Assembly: GCA_029251165.1 (NCBI GenBank)
Contig: JAQXDW010000054.1
Span: 124,001 to 188,000, forward strand
Direction: 5' to 3'
DNA from: Myxococcota bacterium
GTDB taxonomy: Bacteria; Myxococcota_A; UBA796
Length of the DNA: 64,000 nucleotides
Shown here: positions 7,110 to 15,806 of the stretch, in pieces
How the letters are laid out: each line of letters opens with the position of its first letter
Position numbering within the stretch: the first letter of the stretch is position 1
Notes under the pieces: model-generated
What the model was told of the DNA's origin: nothing
What the model saw: only the letters and a program-made list of their open reading frames with translations
The model's database searches: none
Program-made: the position numbers and the translations under genes

Positions 7110-9356
7110 CTACCCGTTCCCCCGAATGGCAGCAAAGGAGAGATCAAATCGCTTCTTCTCTGATCCCCACAGCTCAACGTCCCAGGCGAGGAGAATGCAG
7201 ATCCCCTGGAAGCCACGGTCGTAGCCATGGATGGTTCGAGCGGGGCTGTAGACGGGAAAGAAAAACAAGCTCGCTGGCGTGCTGGATCGAATCTCAATCC
7301 GAGCATCGAGGTCATCCCAATGGAGGGTCAGCTCAGTGACTCCTTCTTTCTGACCGACCCGATGCATGCCCACCCGACGATGATCGCCCGTGGTGATGTA
7401 GCGGTGACTGGTGGTGGCGGAGTCGATGTTGAAGTTCATCTCGACGGCAAACCGGGTCCGAATTGGCTCCTTGTAGCGGTTGGCGAGGTGGTACTCCAGG
7501 CCGACGGTCGGATCGCTGGCGCGCATCCAGTAGCGCTTGTCGATGCGGACCAGCCGCTTCTGGCCGCCGCTGAGCACCGTGCCGTCTCTGGCGAGGGTGA
7601 CGAAGACATCGTCTCCGTCCTCACGCTCAGCACGGATGAGCTGGTAGGGGGCATCGAGGAAGTCTCCGACCTGGGGAAACTGACCACGGATGAGGTTGGA
7701 GAGGGAGGTCTCCGGACCGAGAAAGTGCTCCATGAAGCACAGCCGACGGTGACGGTCAGCCGCGAGCAGCACGCTGTTGGCGCCCTCCATCGGCGGCAGC
7801 GGAGGCGGACCGGGCCACCGCTCCTCGGACGACGACGACGGCGAGCTCGTCTCAGCGGTGGAGTCCGAGGAGATGCTGATGTCGGGGGCATCAACCTCAT
7901 CGCTGAGATCCGGCTCGAGGAGCACAGGGAGCGTGCTGCCGTGCTCCAGGTCCGAGAACCAGGCCTCGCTCTGGCGAGAGAAGGTGTTGATCAGGTTGCC
8001 CACTCCCCACAGCATCAGCTCAGAGACCGCACCGCCGGCTGAGGGCCGAATGACCATGCGACCACTGGGAGTGGTGAGGAGGACCGACTCATCCCCGTCG
8101 CAGGAGAGATCCATGACCTTGTAGTGCAGCGGCTTGATCTTCCCGAGCAGCGACCGGGTGGCGTGGTCAGCCTCGGTCAGCGCAGCCCAGGCGGCATGCC
8201 GAAGGGCGCCGGCGCGCAGTCCACCCTGGATGTCCAGCGACAGCGCCATCGCGCCCTGTCCACGGTACAGATCACGCTGGATGGCGAGGTAGCGGTCGCG
8301 GGAGACCTGCGACCGCTCCACCCGCTTCTGAAGTCGCGCCAGATCGTTGCTCACCCGGAGGGCATACTTGTGGAGGCGATTGGCGGCGTCATGGCGGGTG
8401 AGCGTGGCCTCCCAGGTTGGACCGATCATCCAGGTCGCGGCCTCGGAGAGCACCGGATCATCGCCGCGCTCGATGGCCTCTAAGAGTCGCGCCATGACCC
8501 GGGCATCTTCCGCAGAGAGGGTGGAGCGTGCGACCGAGGTGGTGGTCCCCGCGACAGGATAGGCCCGACCGGAGGGGCGGTTGCGGTCCAGGAATGCGGC
8601 GGGATGGGTCGTCTTCAGCCAGGAGGCCTGCGAGCGCATCAGGCGAATAAAGTTTGAGATCCACCCCTTCTGATGCCAGCACCACCGCCGGGAGCCGGGG
8701 TAATAGCCCAGCCACTCTCCGGGAATAATCACCGGGACGAGCTGCTGGCCGGCGAGGGCTTGTGCGCGTAGCGCCATGGCAATCCGCTTGGGAGAAGCCC
8801 AGGGGAACAGGCGACACATCGCCTCATCGACCGGAAAGACACCCAGTCCCTGCCCTTCCCGCTCGGAGATGTACCAGCCATCTGGTCGGCGGACTCCTGC
8901 GGCGCGCAGCAGCCGGTGGTCGAGGAAGGTGTAGGCGATCCCGGTCCGGGCCAGCATCCGCGGGAGGACCCCATCCCAGGCCCCCTGCGGAAGGGTCATG
9001 CCGACCGGTGTGGCTCCCAGGAGCCGCTGTACAGCCGCCTGGTGCAGCGCGATCTGTCCCTGGAGGTCGCGCTGCGGGATGGCATGCGGAACCGCATCGT
9101 AGTGGGGACCGCCCAGCATCTCGACCTGGCCGCGCCCGATCATCTCCTGGAGCATGGCGAGGTAGCCGGGATCACATGCCTCAAGCCAGTCGAGCACCGG
9201 GCCGGACAGCCGCATCGAGAAGCGGATGTTGCTAACCCGATGCAGTGCCTTCAGCATCGGCCGCCACGCGGTCTCAGCAACCGCGGCAAACACCTCCTCG
9301 CGCTCCCCCACTGGGAGGCGATTTTCGATGACAATCAGGAGAGATATGGCCTGCAT
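7110..9356 (-). CDS. GH57 4-alpha-glucanotransferase-like pseudoenzyme (DUF1925/DUF1926 architecture)
   Basis: 748 residues, ATG start. The full-length layout of Thermococcus 4-alpha-glucanotransferase is recognisable: N-terminal barrel, linker, and C-terminal beta domain with segments such as MEHFLGPETSL and VGDFLDAPYQL. The catalytic motifs are all changed. Motif 1 HNHQP reads ENRLP at residues 11-15. The GFYEP region reads GPHYDAVP. The nucleophile Glu (E123 in the archaeal enzyme, in WLTERVW) corresponds to Q124 in TLPQGAW. The acid/base Asp (D214, in DDGEKFG) corresponds to P212 in IPGEWLG. The frame is long, undisrupted and follows the upstream gene by 14 bases, so it is kept under selection. 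A non-catalytic role such as glucan binding or regulation of the neighbouring GH57 enzymes is inferred. The alignment was done by eye from memory of the family. Confidence 0.8.
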   Translation of the reverse strand: MQAISLLIVIENRLPVGEREEVFAAVAETAWRPMLKALHRVSNIRFSMRLSGPVLDWLEACDPGYLAMLQEMIGRGQVEMLGGPHYDAVPHAIPQRDLQGQIALHQAAVQRLLGATPVGMTLPQGAWDGVLPRMLARTGIAYTFLDHRLLRAAGVRRPDGWYISEREGQGLGVFPVDEAMCRLFPWASPKRIAMALRAQALAGQQLVPVIIPGEWLGYYPGSRRWCWHQKGWISNFIRLMRSQASWLKTTHPAAFLDRNRPSGRAYPVAGTTTSVARSTLSAEDARVMARLLEAIERGDDPVLSEAATWMIGPTWEATLTRHDAANRLHKYALRVSNDLARLQKRVERSQVSRDRYLAIQRDLYRGQGAMALSLDIQGGLRAGALRHAAWAALTEADHATRSLLGKIKPLHYKVMDLSCDGDESVLLTTPSGRMVIRPSAGGAVSELMLWGVGNLINTFSRQSEAWFSDLEHGSTLPVLLEPDLSDEVDAPDISISSDSTAETSSPSSSSEERWPGPPPLPPMEGANSVLLAADRHRRLCFMEHFLGPETSLSNLIRGQFPQVGDFLDAPYQLIRAEREDGDDVFVTLARDGTVLSGGQKRLVRIDKRYWMRASDPTVGLEYHLANRYKEPIRTRFAVEMNFNIDSATTSHRYITTGDHRRVGMHRVGQKEGVTELTLHWDDLDARIEIRSSTPASLFFFPVYSPARTIHGYDRGFQGICILLAWDVELWGSEKKRFDLSFAAIRGNG

Positions 9357-9370
9357 GGATCGTCAGGGTA

Positions 9371-10855
9371 TCAGAATGCTCCACCCGGGGCAGAGACTGG
9401 CACGGCCAGCTCCGGTGGTACCGGCTGCCCGATGGCGCGCCAGATGGCGGCGACGTGCTCCCGAAACAGGGCGTCGAACAGCTCATGGACCTCGGAGTGA
9501 TGCTCTGGCCCAAACCACCAGAACCAGTCGCTGCCTTCTGCTGCGGCGAGGTGTCTCCAGGCAGACTCCGGGCACCCTGCGGCCTCCCAGGCCTGTCGTG
9601 CGGCAGAGAGAAGCTTCCAGGCCCGTCGGTCTTCCGAGTCTCCGGCCCACACCGCGAGATCGCCACCGATCCAGGAGCCGGTGTGGATGCGGGTGATCGT
9701 GCCAGCGGGCTTCCGTGCGGCTGCGGTCTCCATCGAGACCATTCGACCGGATGAGAACAGGGCGCGCATGAAAGACTCTCCGGCATCCGGGTAGGACTCC
9801 CAGGGATTCTCACCGTCCAGAGCAAGGACGCACACTCCCTCGGAGTACCGCGCATCGACCCGCTTGATGAGGTCTGCCGCAGCATCCCCTCCCCGCCACT
9901 TTGCGTAGTGGAAGCTGATCACATCGGACAGCTCTCGATCCCGGAACAGCCCGACAGGCCCATCTTGAATGCGCCAGGGGCGGTCGATTCGAGGCGGGGC
10001 ATCGCGGTCAGATCGCTCCATGATCGCCTGATCGGTCACCAGCCAGGTAAAGCCCGCTCGTCCCGCCAGCACCGCGACCTCGGGGCTCACTGCGCCCTCC
10101 GAGGGCCACAGTCCGAGCGCGTCATGCTGGAGCACCTCAGCAACCATCTTGCGGGCATCGGTGAGCTGTCGGAGGGCATCATGGGGCCAGGCAAAATCCA
10201 CCTCGTCGGGGATGTCGAGGCAGCGATGGGCATGCTTGAAGTCGACCAGCAGCGGCAGGATCGGATGGCAATAGGGCGTGCAGCTCACCGAGTGCAGCTT
10301 CCGCCAGTGCCCCAGCACTCCAGCCACCAGCGATCGCTGAACGGCGAGCACCTCCAGAAGCTGCGCCTGGGAGAAGCCCGCATCGTGCGCGATCGCCGCC
10401 TGAATGCGCGCATCTCGCCGGCCGACCGCTCCGATCCAGGCGAGGTTGCTCCAGACCTGGATGTCCCGGTAGTCTTGATCCGACAGCGGCACCTGAGCCC
10501 CCACCCGGTGCTCAAGCTCCTGATAGCGTCGAGAGACCTGACGCATCGCGGGGTGACCGTGGAAGAACTGCGCCCGGATGAAGCCGCGCTGCGCGTCCGT
10601 CAGCACCTCCGCAGGGATGCGAGAGTGCTCCTCCCAGGCATCACTTCCCCCCTCCGCATAGTAGGCGAGCTGCTCCAGCAGTGAGGGCACCACATTGACC
10701 GTCGCCTGCGCTCCGGTCTCCGCGAGCAGCACCGGAACATCGGTATAGCCGCGGCTGGCGTGCAGGCGCACCCACGGCATCACCGGCACTCCAGTGACCG
10801 GGTGTCGGTAGTCGGGCTGGTGCATGTGAAGCAGCATCGCGATCGGTGTGGCCAT
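9371..10855 (-). CDS. GH57 family glycoside hydrolase (alpha-amylase/amylopullulanase-like)
   Basis: 494 residues from the ATG at 10855, chosen over an upstream in-frame ATG because GGAGGG (10861-10866) sits five bases ahead and because the protein then begins MATPIAMLLHMHQPDY with GH57 motif 1 (HMHQP) in its usual place. The nucleophile Glu is in GLWPSEGAVSPE and the acid/base Asp in LALDGENPWESYPD; late residues WFWWFGPEH also match the family. Catalysis should be intact, acting on alpha-1,4 or mixed alpha-glucans in the cytoplasm. It is the first gene of the three-gene GH57 group and probably sets its expression. The precise specificity (amylase, pullulanase-like, transferase) cannot be resolved from motifs alone. 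Confidence 0.85.
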   Translation of the reverse strand: MATPIAMLLHMHQPDYRHPVTGVPVMPWVRLHASRGYTDVPVLLAETGAQATVNVVPSLLEQLAYYAEGGSDAWEEHSRIPAEVLTDAQRGFIRAQFFHGHPAMRQVSRRYQELEHRVGAQVPLSDQDYRDIQVWSNLAWIGAVGRRDARIQAAIAHDAGFSQAQLLEVLAVQRSLVAGVLGHWRKLHSVSCTPYCHPILPLLVDFKHAHRCLDIPDEVDFAWPHDALRQLTDARKMVAEVLQHDALGLWPSEGAVSPEVAVLAGRAGFTWLVTDQAIMERSDRDAPPRIDRPWRIQDGPVGLFRDRELSDVISFHYAKWRGGDAAADLIKRVDARYSEGVCVLALDGENPWESYPDAGESFMRALFSSGRMVSMETAAARKPAGTITRIHTGSWIGGDLAVWAGDSEDRRAWKLLSAARQAWEAAGCPESAWRHLAAAEGSDWFWWFGPEHHSEVHELFDALFREHVAAIWRAIGQPVPPELAVPVSAPGGAF

Positions 10856-11043
10856 CGGCTCCCTCCAGGGCATCCATCTTTGCACAGCCGGGCAGCCTGA
10901 AGCCGGTCGACAGCGGTGGCAGCGAGCGCATCGGAGGAGAACCCGCCGCCAGCACCACGGGCCGTCGCTCCCTGCAGACCTCAGCAGTCATGGCGTGAGG
11001 ACATGCCTTCGGATTGAGCGCCATGAGGCGTTATCGGTCAGCC

Positions 11044-12099
11044 ATGCAGATCATCGTCACCACAAGCCCGGGCATCGAAGACATCGTCGAGGCAGAGGTG
11101 CGTGCGCTCGCAGCAGCAGACGGGGTCGAGGTGCTCGCAGTGGAGCATCCCCACGACGATCGCCCCGGACGGATCAGCATTCACCTCGACCAGCCCCGCA
11201 CTGCAGCCGTGGCCCTGGTCCGCCGGATGCGCACCATTCACCACATCCTCCGCCCGCTCGCCCGGCTGCCGCTGTCCGAAGACGCGCCGATGCGTGCCCT
11301 GCGCGGCGCGGTCAGCGCACTGGACGTGCCAGAGCTGGCAGACGCGGAGCGGTTTCGGGTCACTGGATATCGGAAGGGCGCGCACGACTTCACCAGCATC
11401 GACCTCCAGCGTGCCGTCGGAGCGGGACTCATCGACACCTACGGCACAGCGGTGGGTCTCAAAGAATTCGACGTCGAGATCCGGGCGGACGTGGTGGATG
11501 ATCACTGCAATGTCGGGGTGCAGATCACGCGCCGGGCGATTTCGAGGGGTACCTGGCGCCCATATCGACCTCGAACGGCGCTCAAGACCAACCTCGCTGT
11601 CGCCATGCTGCTGCTCGCAGGGGACCGCTCGCCTGGCGTGCTGCTCGATCCGTTCTGTGGCTCTGGGACCATCCTCATCGAGGCCGCCCAGACCTTTCCC
11701 GATGCTCGCCTCCTCGGCGTCGAGAAGTTCGATCGCCCCTTCAGCGGCGCCCAGAAGAACCTCCAGCACTTCGGCGTCAGCGCCACGCTCACTCAAGGGG
11801 ATGGGCGCTTCCTCGATGAGAGCATGCCGGCAGGCAGCGTGGATCTCATCGTGACGAACCCGCCCTTCGGTGTGCGTCTGGGGGGGCAGGTGGACTTTGA
11901 CTTCTTCTACGACCGGGTGCTCGCCGGCGCAGCCCACGTTCTTCGTCCAGGGGGCCGTATCGCTCTGCTGGCCTGGCACCGCAAGCCGATGAACCGAGCG
12001 ATACGGCGCAACAAATACCTGCACAGCGTCCACGTCCGAATCGTGGACATGGGTGGGCTGTATCCAGGGTTCTTCCTGCTGGAGCGAGCAGAGGCCTGA
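11044..12099 (+). CDS. THUMP-domain RNA N2-guanine methyltransferase (Trm14/RlmL-like)
   Basis: 351 residues from the ATG at 11044 (MQIIVTTSPGIED is the usual family beginning); in-frame TTG 11014 and ATG 11023 are alternatives and none has a strong ribosome-binding site. Residues about 45-150 form a THUMP RNA-binding domain. The C-terminal half is a Rossmann methyltransferase with motif I in LLDPFCGSGTILIEAA and the catalytic TNPPFGVRLG (NPPF-type motif IV), which is specific for amino-group methylation of guanine. The likely product modifies N2 of a guanosine in tRNA or 23S rRNA. It has no visible operon partner; the GH57 group diverges from it. Confidence 0.85.
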   Translation: MQIIVTTSPGIEDIVEAEVRALAAADGVEVLAVEHPHDDRPGRISIHLDQPRTAAVALVRRMRTIHHILRPLARLPLSEDAPMRALRGAVSALDVPELADAERFRVTGYRKGAHDFTSIDLQRAVGAGLIDTYGTAVGLKEFDVEIRADVVDDHCNVGVQITRRAISRGTWRPYRPRTALKTNLAVAMLLLAGDRSPGVLLDPFCGSGTILIEAAQTFPDARLLGVEKFDRPFSGAQKNLQHFGVSATLTQGDGRFLDESMPAGSVDLIVTNPPFGVRLGGQVDFDFFYDRVLAGAAHVLRPGGRIALLAWHRKPMNRAIRRNKYLHSVHVRIVDMGGLYPGFFLLERAEA

Positions 12100-12231
12100 G
12101 CCTTCGAAAGGCCTCGCCGGGCCAGCAGTGGCAGCCCGTGCGCGCCCCGGTGCCTCCCGATGCCGCGACAGCTTTGCTTCAGCCCCAGTACAGGGGGGTG
12201 CTCTCCGAGGGCCGCGTGATACCTTCGCTTC

Positions 12232-14061
12232 ATGCCTGCCCTGGTCGATCAGTTCTGTCCCAACGTCCACGATGCTCCCATCACCGCAGCCTGCTTCGAT
12301 CCGGTCAGCGGCACCATTGCCACTGCGGACCTCGCAGGTGTGGTCGCGATCCAGCGCCCGGGTGAGGCCACTCCTCAGCTGACCTTCCAGCCCGGCCGTG
12401 GGGTCACTGGCGCGCTGGACCTCATCGCCGGGGGAACCCTGGTCGCCGTCGGTGATGAAGGCGGAACCATCGGGGTGTACCGAACCGACACCGGCGAGCC
12501 GGTGTTCGTCGAGGCACGGGATGGCGCACGGGGGCAAGTCCGCGCGTTCCGGGGGGTCGCCATCAACGCCCAGGCCAGCCGGCTGGCCTCCATCTCGCGC
12601 GACAACCTGATCCGCATCTGGGATCTGACCCACGGCGAGCGCATCACCGCCTGGCAGGGCTTCTCCGGAGACACTGTCGAGTTCGATCCTCGCGGCGAGC
12701 GACTGCTGGCCATGGACGGCAGCGGTCAGCCAAAGATGATGGATCTGATGCGGGTCGAGGCCCTGCACATGGATCGCCTCCAGACCCCTGCCGAGCAGGC
12801 CACCTTCACCCGCGACGGCACCCTGATCGTCGCCGCAGGCCCGTCGGGCATCTCGCTGCTGCGGGTCGCCGATGGTGCCCTCATCCACAGCTTCGCCACC
12901 CGAGGGGGCTCCGGCATTGTCCGGCTCACCCTCTCTCCCGACGGCACCCAGGCCGGCGCGATCACTCGGCGCAGCGTCCACATCTTCTCCCTCCCTGACC
13001 TCTCTCCCGTCGAGTCTCGCCCCCACAGCGCTCCAAACCCAACCGGTGCCGCCCTGTGGGCCGGCTCTGGGATCCGGGTGGCTGGTGACGACGGCCTGAT
13101 GCACAGCGGTGGCTCTGGTTCAGCGGGTCCCGTCACGGTCACCGGTGGCTTCGGAGAGCATCGGGTTGCCGTTCACGGCAGCACCATCGCGTACTGGCAC
13201 GGCAGCCGTCGACAGGTCGCCATCGATGCCGCGACCGCGCTCCGAGAGGTCCACGTCGACCGCGATGGCCGGCTGCTGGTCGCGGTACCGCACCACGGTC
13301 CGATCCAGGTCTACAACTGCCAGTCCGGCCGCAAGGTGTTCGACGGCGGTCCAGAGACCAGCGGCACCATCCATGTCGGCGTCGGCGGTGCCGTGGTCGC
13401 AGTCCAGCAGCGCTCAGGGGGCTGTCGGTGGTGGGACCTGGAGAACAACCGGGGCTTCGAGCTGAAGTGGCCCCGAGCCATGGCGCTGTCCAACGGCGGG
13501 ACCTGGCTCGGCGTGGTCACCCCCAAGGGATTCGTGAGGATCCTCGATCCGATGACCGGCAAGGACGCCATTCAGCCGCCCCGACCGCTCGCAGAGGTCC
13601 CGGTTGCCATCATGGCATTCGTCAACCGACGCCCGGACCTCCTCATCCTCGACGAGGACGGGGTCCTGGGACACTACGATCTCGCCGACTCCGTACGCAC
13701 CCGCAAGCCCGCTGAGGGCCGCGACGTCATTACCATCAACGTACCGGTCGATCGAATCTGGGGCATCACCGGCGGACAGTACTGCGCGATGCGGCTGCCA
13801 GAGGGGCCGCAGAGCAGCATCCTGTGGGTCGATATCCACGCCTGCGAGGTGGTCCATGAGGTCACCGGGCTCGATGCAAACGCCTGGGTTGATGCTGAAA
13901 ACGGCCTCATCCTGGAGCCTGCACGCTCCAGCGCGATCCTGGAGCGTGAGATGGACGGCAGCGAGCGCCGCGTCCTCCGCGCCCTGCCTGATGACGAGTG
14001 GCTCAGCTTCGGCTGGCGCGGCATCATCGAGGCCAGCGAGAACGCCGCCGAGGGGCTGTAG
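12232..14061 (+). CDS. WD40-like beta-propeller protein
   Basis: 609 residues, ATG start, no signal peptide, so probably cytoplasmic. Repeats of 40-45 residues are visible, for example RLASISRDNLIRIWDLTHGE, and HDAPITAACFDPVSG near the N-terminus. Others are more eroded (ALWAGSGIRVAGDDG, LLVAVPHHGPIQVYN). Length allows two propellers of six or seven blades. No catalytic motif was found. Proteins of this sort are interaction platforms; the partner is unknown. It follows the methyltransferase on the same strand after 132 bases and converges on a membrane-protein gene. Confidence 0.75.
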   Translation: MPALVDQFCPNVHDAPITAACFDPVSGTIATADLAGVVAIQRPGEATPQLTFQPGRGVTGALDLIAGGTLVAVGDEGGTIGVYRTDTGEPVFVEARDGARGQVRAFRGVAINAQASRLASISRDNLIRIWDLTHGERITAWQGFSGDTVEFDPRGERLLAMDGSGQPKMMDLMRVEALHMDRLQTPAEQATFTRDGTLIVAAGPSGISLLRVADGALIHSFATRGGSGIVRLTLSPDGTQAGAITRRSVHIFSLPDLSPVESRPHSAPNPTGAALWAGSGIRVAGDDGLMHSGGSGSAGPVTVTGGFGEHRVAVHGSTIAYWHGSRRQVAIDAATALREVHVDRDGRLLVAVPHHGPIQVYNCQSGRKVFDGGPETSGTIHVGVGGAVVAVQQRSGGCRWWDLENNRGFELKWPRAMALSNGGTWLGVVTPKGFVRILDPMTGKDAIQPPRPLAEVPVAIMAFVNRRPDLLILDEDGVLGHYDLADSVRTRKPAEGRDVITINVPVDRIWGITGGQYCAMRLPEGPQSSILWVDIHACEVVHEVTGLDANAWVDAENGLILEPARSSAILEREMDGSERRVLRALPDDEWLSFGWRGIIEASENAAEGL

Positions 14062-14150
14062 ACCACAGGCCTACAGACAAGGGCTGACAAGGTGTGCGGG
14101 AAATCACCCGACCAGGACCAGCGCAGGGGCCGCCACACGCGTCCGGCACC

Positions 14151-15806
14151 TCAGGGCTCATCTGCCGAAGGCGGGAGCCCCTCCAGCGCCTCAAGGTCCC
14201 AGACCAGCAGGCGACCGTCAGCGACACGCTGGGGCACGCCGAGCAGCTCGCTGACCGCTGAGATGCCCGCCTCGCTACAGACCAGCGATGGAGCGCCTCC
14301 CTGCCGGCATCGGCCCGGCTCCAGCAGCACCCAGCGCACCCTGGCGCTGTCGAGGTCATAGAGGTCAAAGTCCGCCACCGCAGGCTTCCCGCGTCCAAGC
14401 TGGATCAGCCAGAGGAGAAACGGGTTGGTCTGGAGGCGTGGACCAGCCTTCAGCGGGTTGACGCGCGGGCGATCGGGGTGGGCAATTACTGAGAGAAACT
14501 GCTGCGAGCGGTCGAACGGAAGCTCGGCAGCAGCGCCAGGCTCCGCCGTCTCGAGGAACTGAGCCGTCAGGGGCACGTCAAACGCGTGCCACTTGTCAGG
14601 CTGGCGGATCTCCGCCATCAGCAGGCCCGCTCCCCAGGTCAGGCAAGCCCCCGCCACCAGCAACGACAGCGGCGACCACAGCCGACGCAAGGCATCCACG
14701 CCCAGCGCACCGAGCACCGCCAGGAGCAGCACCGCACCGCTCGCCAGCCGTCCGTAGTCCGTCAGACGCTCCAGCGGACGCCAGAGGGCGACCCAGTCGA
14801 GGGTCTGCCACTGAGACAAAGCAACGCCGTCCAGGCTCGGACATGGTCCCATCGACAGCGCCATGAGCACCGCAACCATACCGGCAATCACGACCGCAGC
14901 GCCGCGGCGGGGATGGAGCAGCGCCAGCGGAGCGAGCACCCAGGAGACCACGCTGAGGCCGGGCAAGGAGAGCCCGTCGATCGCATCGAAACGGACCAGC
15001 CAGGCGGCGTCGAGGGCATGCACGCTGTCGGGACACTGGAGGTCGGTGAGCTGTCGGTTGCTGCGCAAGGCCGCCATCTCAGAGAGGTCACCGCCGATCC
15101 AGATCAAGGCCGCAGCAACCGGAAGCGCCCCCCACAGCAGGCCGCTCCATCTCCGCTGGCGAACCAGCACGCCGAGACCGAGGCTCAGACCTGCCGGAGC
15201 CAGCATTGCGAGGTATGGCGGGTAGACCGCTCCAGCCAGCGCCCCCAGCCATGAGGCCGCGCCGACCATCGCCAGCCGCTGCGCCGTGGGCAGCTGGCGG
15301 TTCAGGGTAAGCAGCCACGCCCCGAGCGCGGCAGCGGCCAGGCCGGGCCAGACCGCATTCATTCGGGCTGCGACCAGGTCAAACCACAGCTGCCGATTCA
15401 ACAACGCCAGTCCACCAGCGACCACAATCGCAGCCCCTCGACACCCCACTGCCCGGGCAAGCAGCGCGGCCCCCAGTGCATTGCCGCCGAGCACCGCCGT
15501 CTGCACCACTCCCCATCGCCGCGGCCAGTCCACCAGCCGCCCGAGCGGGGCGACCATCGAAGCATCCACCGCAGATGGAAACTCCCTTCCCCTGAGCCAT
15601 GGACTGGGCCAGTCGAAGTCGCTGAGTCCATACGGCAGGACGTCCGAGCGGGCGATGAGATCATAGAACCAGAGGGTGACGGCGGCATCCGTGGAGATGC
15701 GACCGATGAAGATGTGCTCCCCGCTGTTGAGCAAGGGCCAGCAGCACCAGGCCACCAGCCACGCCAGCACCAGCCACGGCCAGACCGTCCTCACAACGCC
15801 CACCAC
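14151..15806 (-). CDS. polytopic membrane protein, GT-C-like
   Basis: 551 residues. About ten hydrophobic spans are visible, beginning with TVWPWLVLAWLVAWCCWPLL, followed by a first loop with several acidic and tryptophan residues (SDFDWPSPWLRG) and a soluble C-terminal portion of about 150 residues. This is the shape of GT-C-fold glycosyltransferases or other lipid-sugar membrane enzymes, but no diagnostic motif was confirmed. The start overlaps the end of the upstream membrane-protein gene by 16 bases, and the two proteins share size, topology and the C-terminal soluble portion, so they appear to be diverged tandem paralogues. The C-terminus ends in SVLLGVPQRV-like and LEALEGLPPS segments without homology I can name. 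Confidence 0.65.
   Translation of the reverse strand: MVGVVRTVWPWLVLAWLVAWCCWPLLNSGEHIFIGRISTDAAVTLWFYDLIARSDVLPYGLSDFDWPSPWLRGREFPSAVDASMVAPLGRLVDWPRRWGVVQTAVLGGNALGAALLARAVGCRGAAIVVAGGLALLNRQLWFDLVAARMNAVWPGLAAAALGAWLLTLNRQLPTAQRLAMVGAASWLGALAGAVYPPYLAMLAPAGLSLGLGVLVRQRRWSGLLWGALPVAAALIWIGGDLSEMAALRSNRQLTDLQCPDSVHALDAAWLVRFDAIDGLSLPGLSVVSWVLAPLALLHPRRGAAVVIAGMVAVLMALSMGPCPSLDGVALSQWQTLDWVALWRPLERLTDYGRLASGAVLLLAVLGALGVDALRRLWSPLSLLVAGACLTWGAGLLMAEIRQPDKWHAFDVPLTAQFLETAEPGAAAELPFDRSQQFLSVIAHPDRPRVNPLKAGPRLQTNPFLLWLIQLGRGKPAVADFDLYDLDSARVRWVLLEPGRCRQGGAPSLVCSEAGISAVSELLGVPQRVADGRLLVWDLEALEGLPPSADEP

Noticed and set aside
11038..13104. 688-codon minus-strand open frame
   Set aside because: Antisense to the methyltransferase and WD40 genes; an artefact of high-GC codon use.
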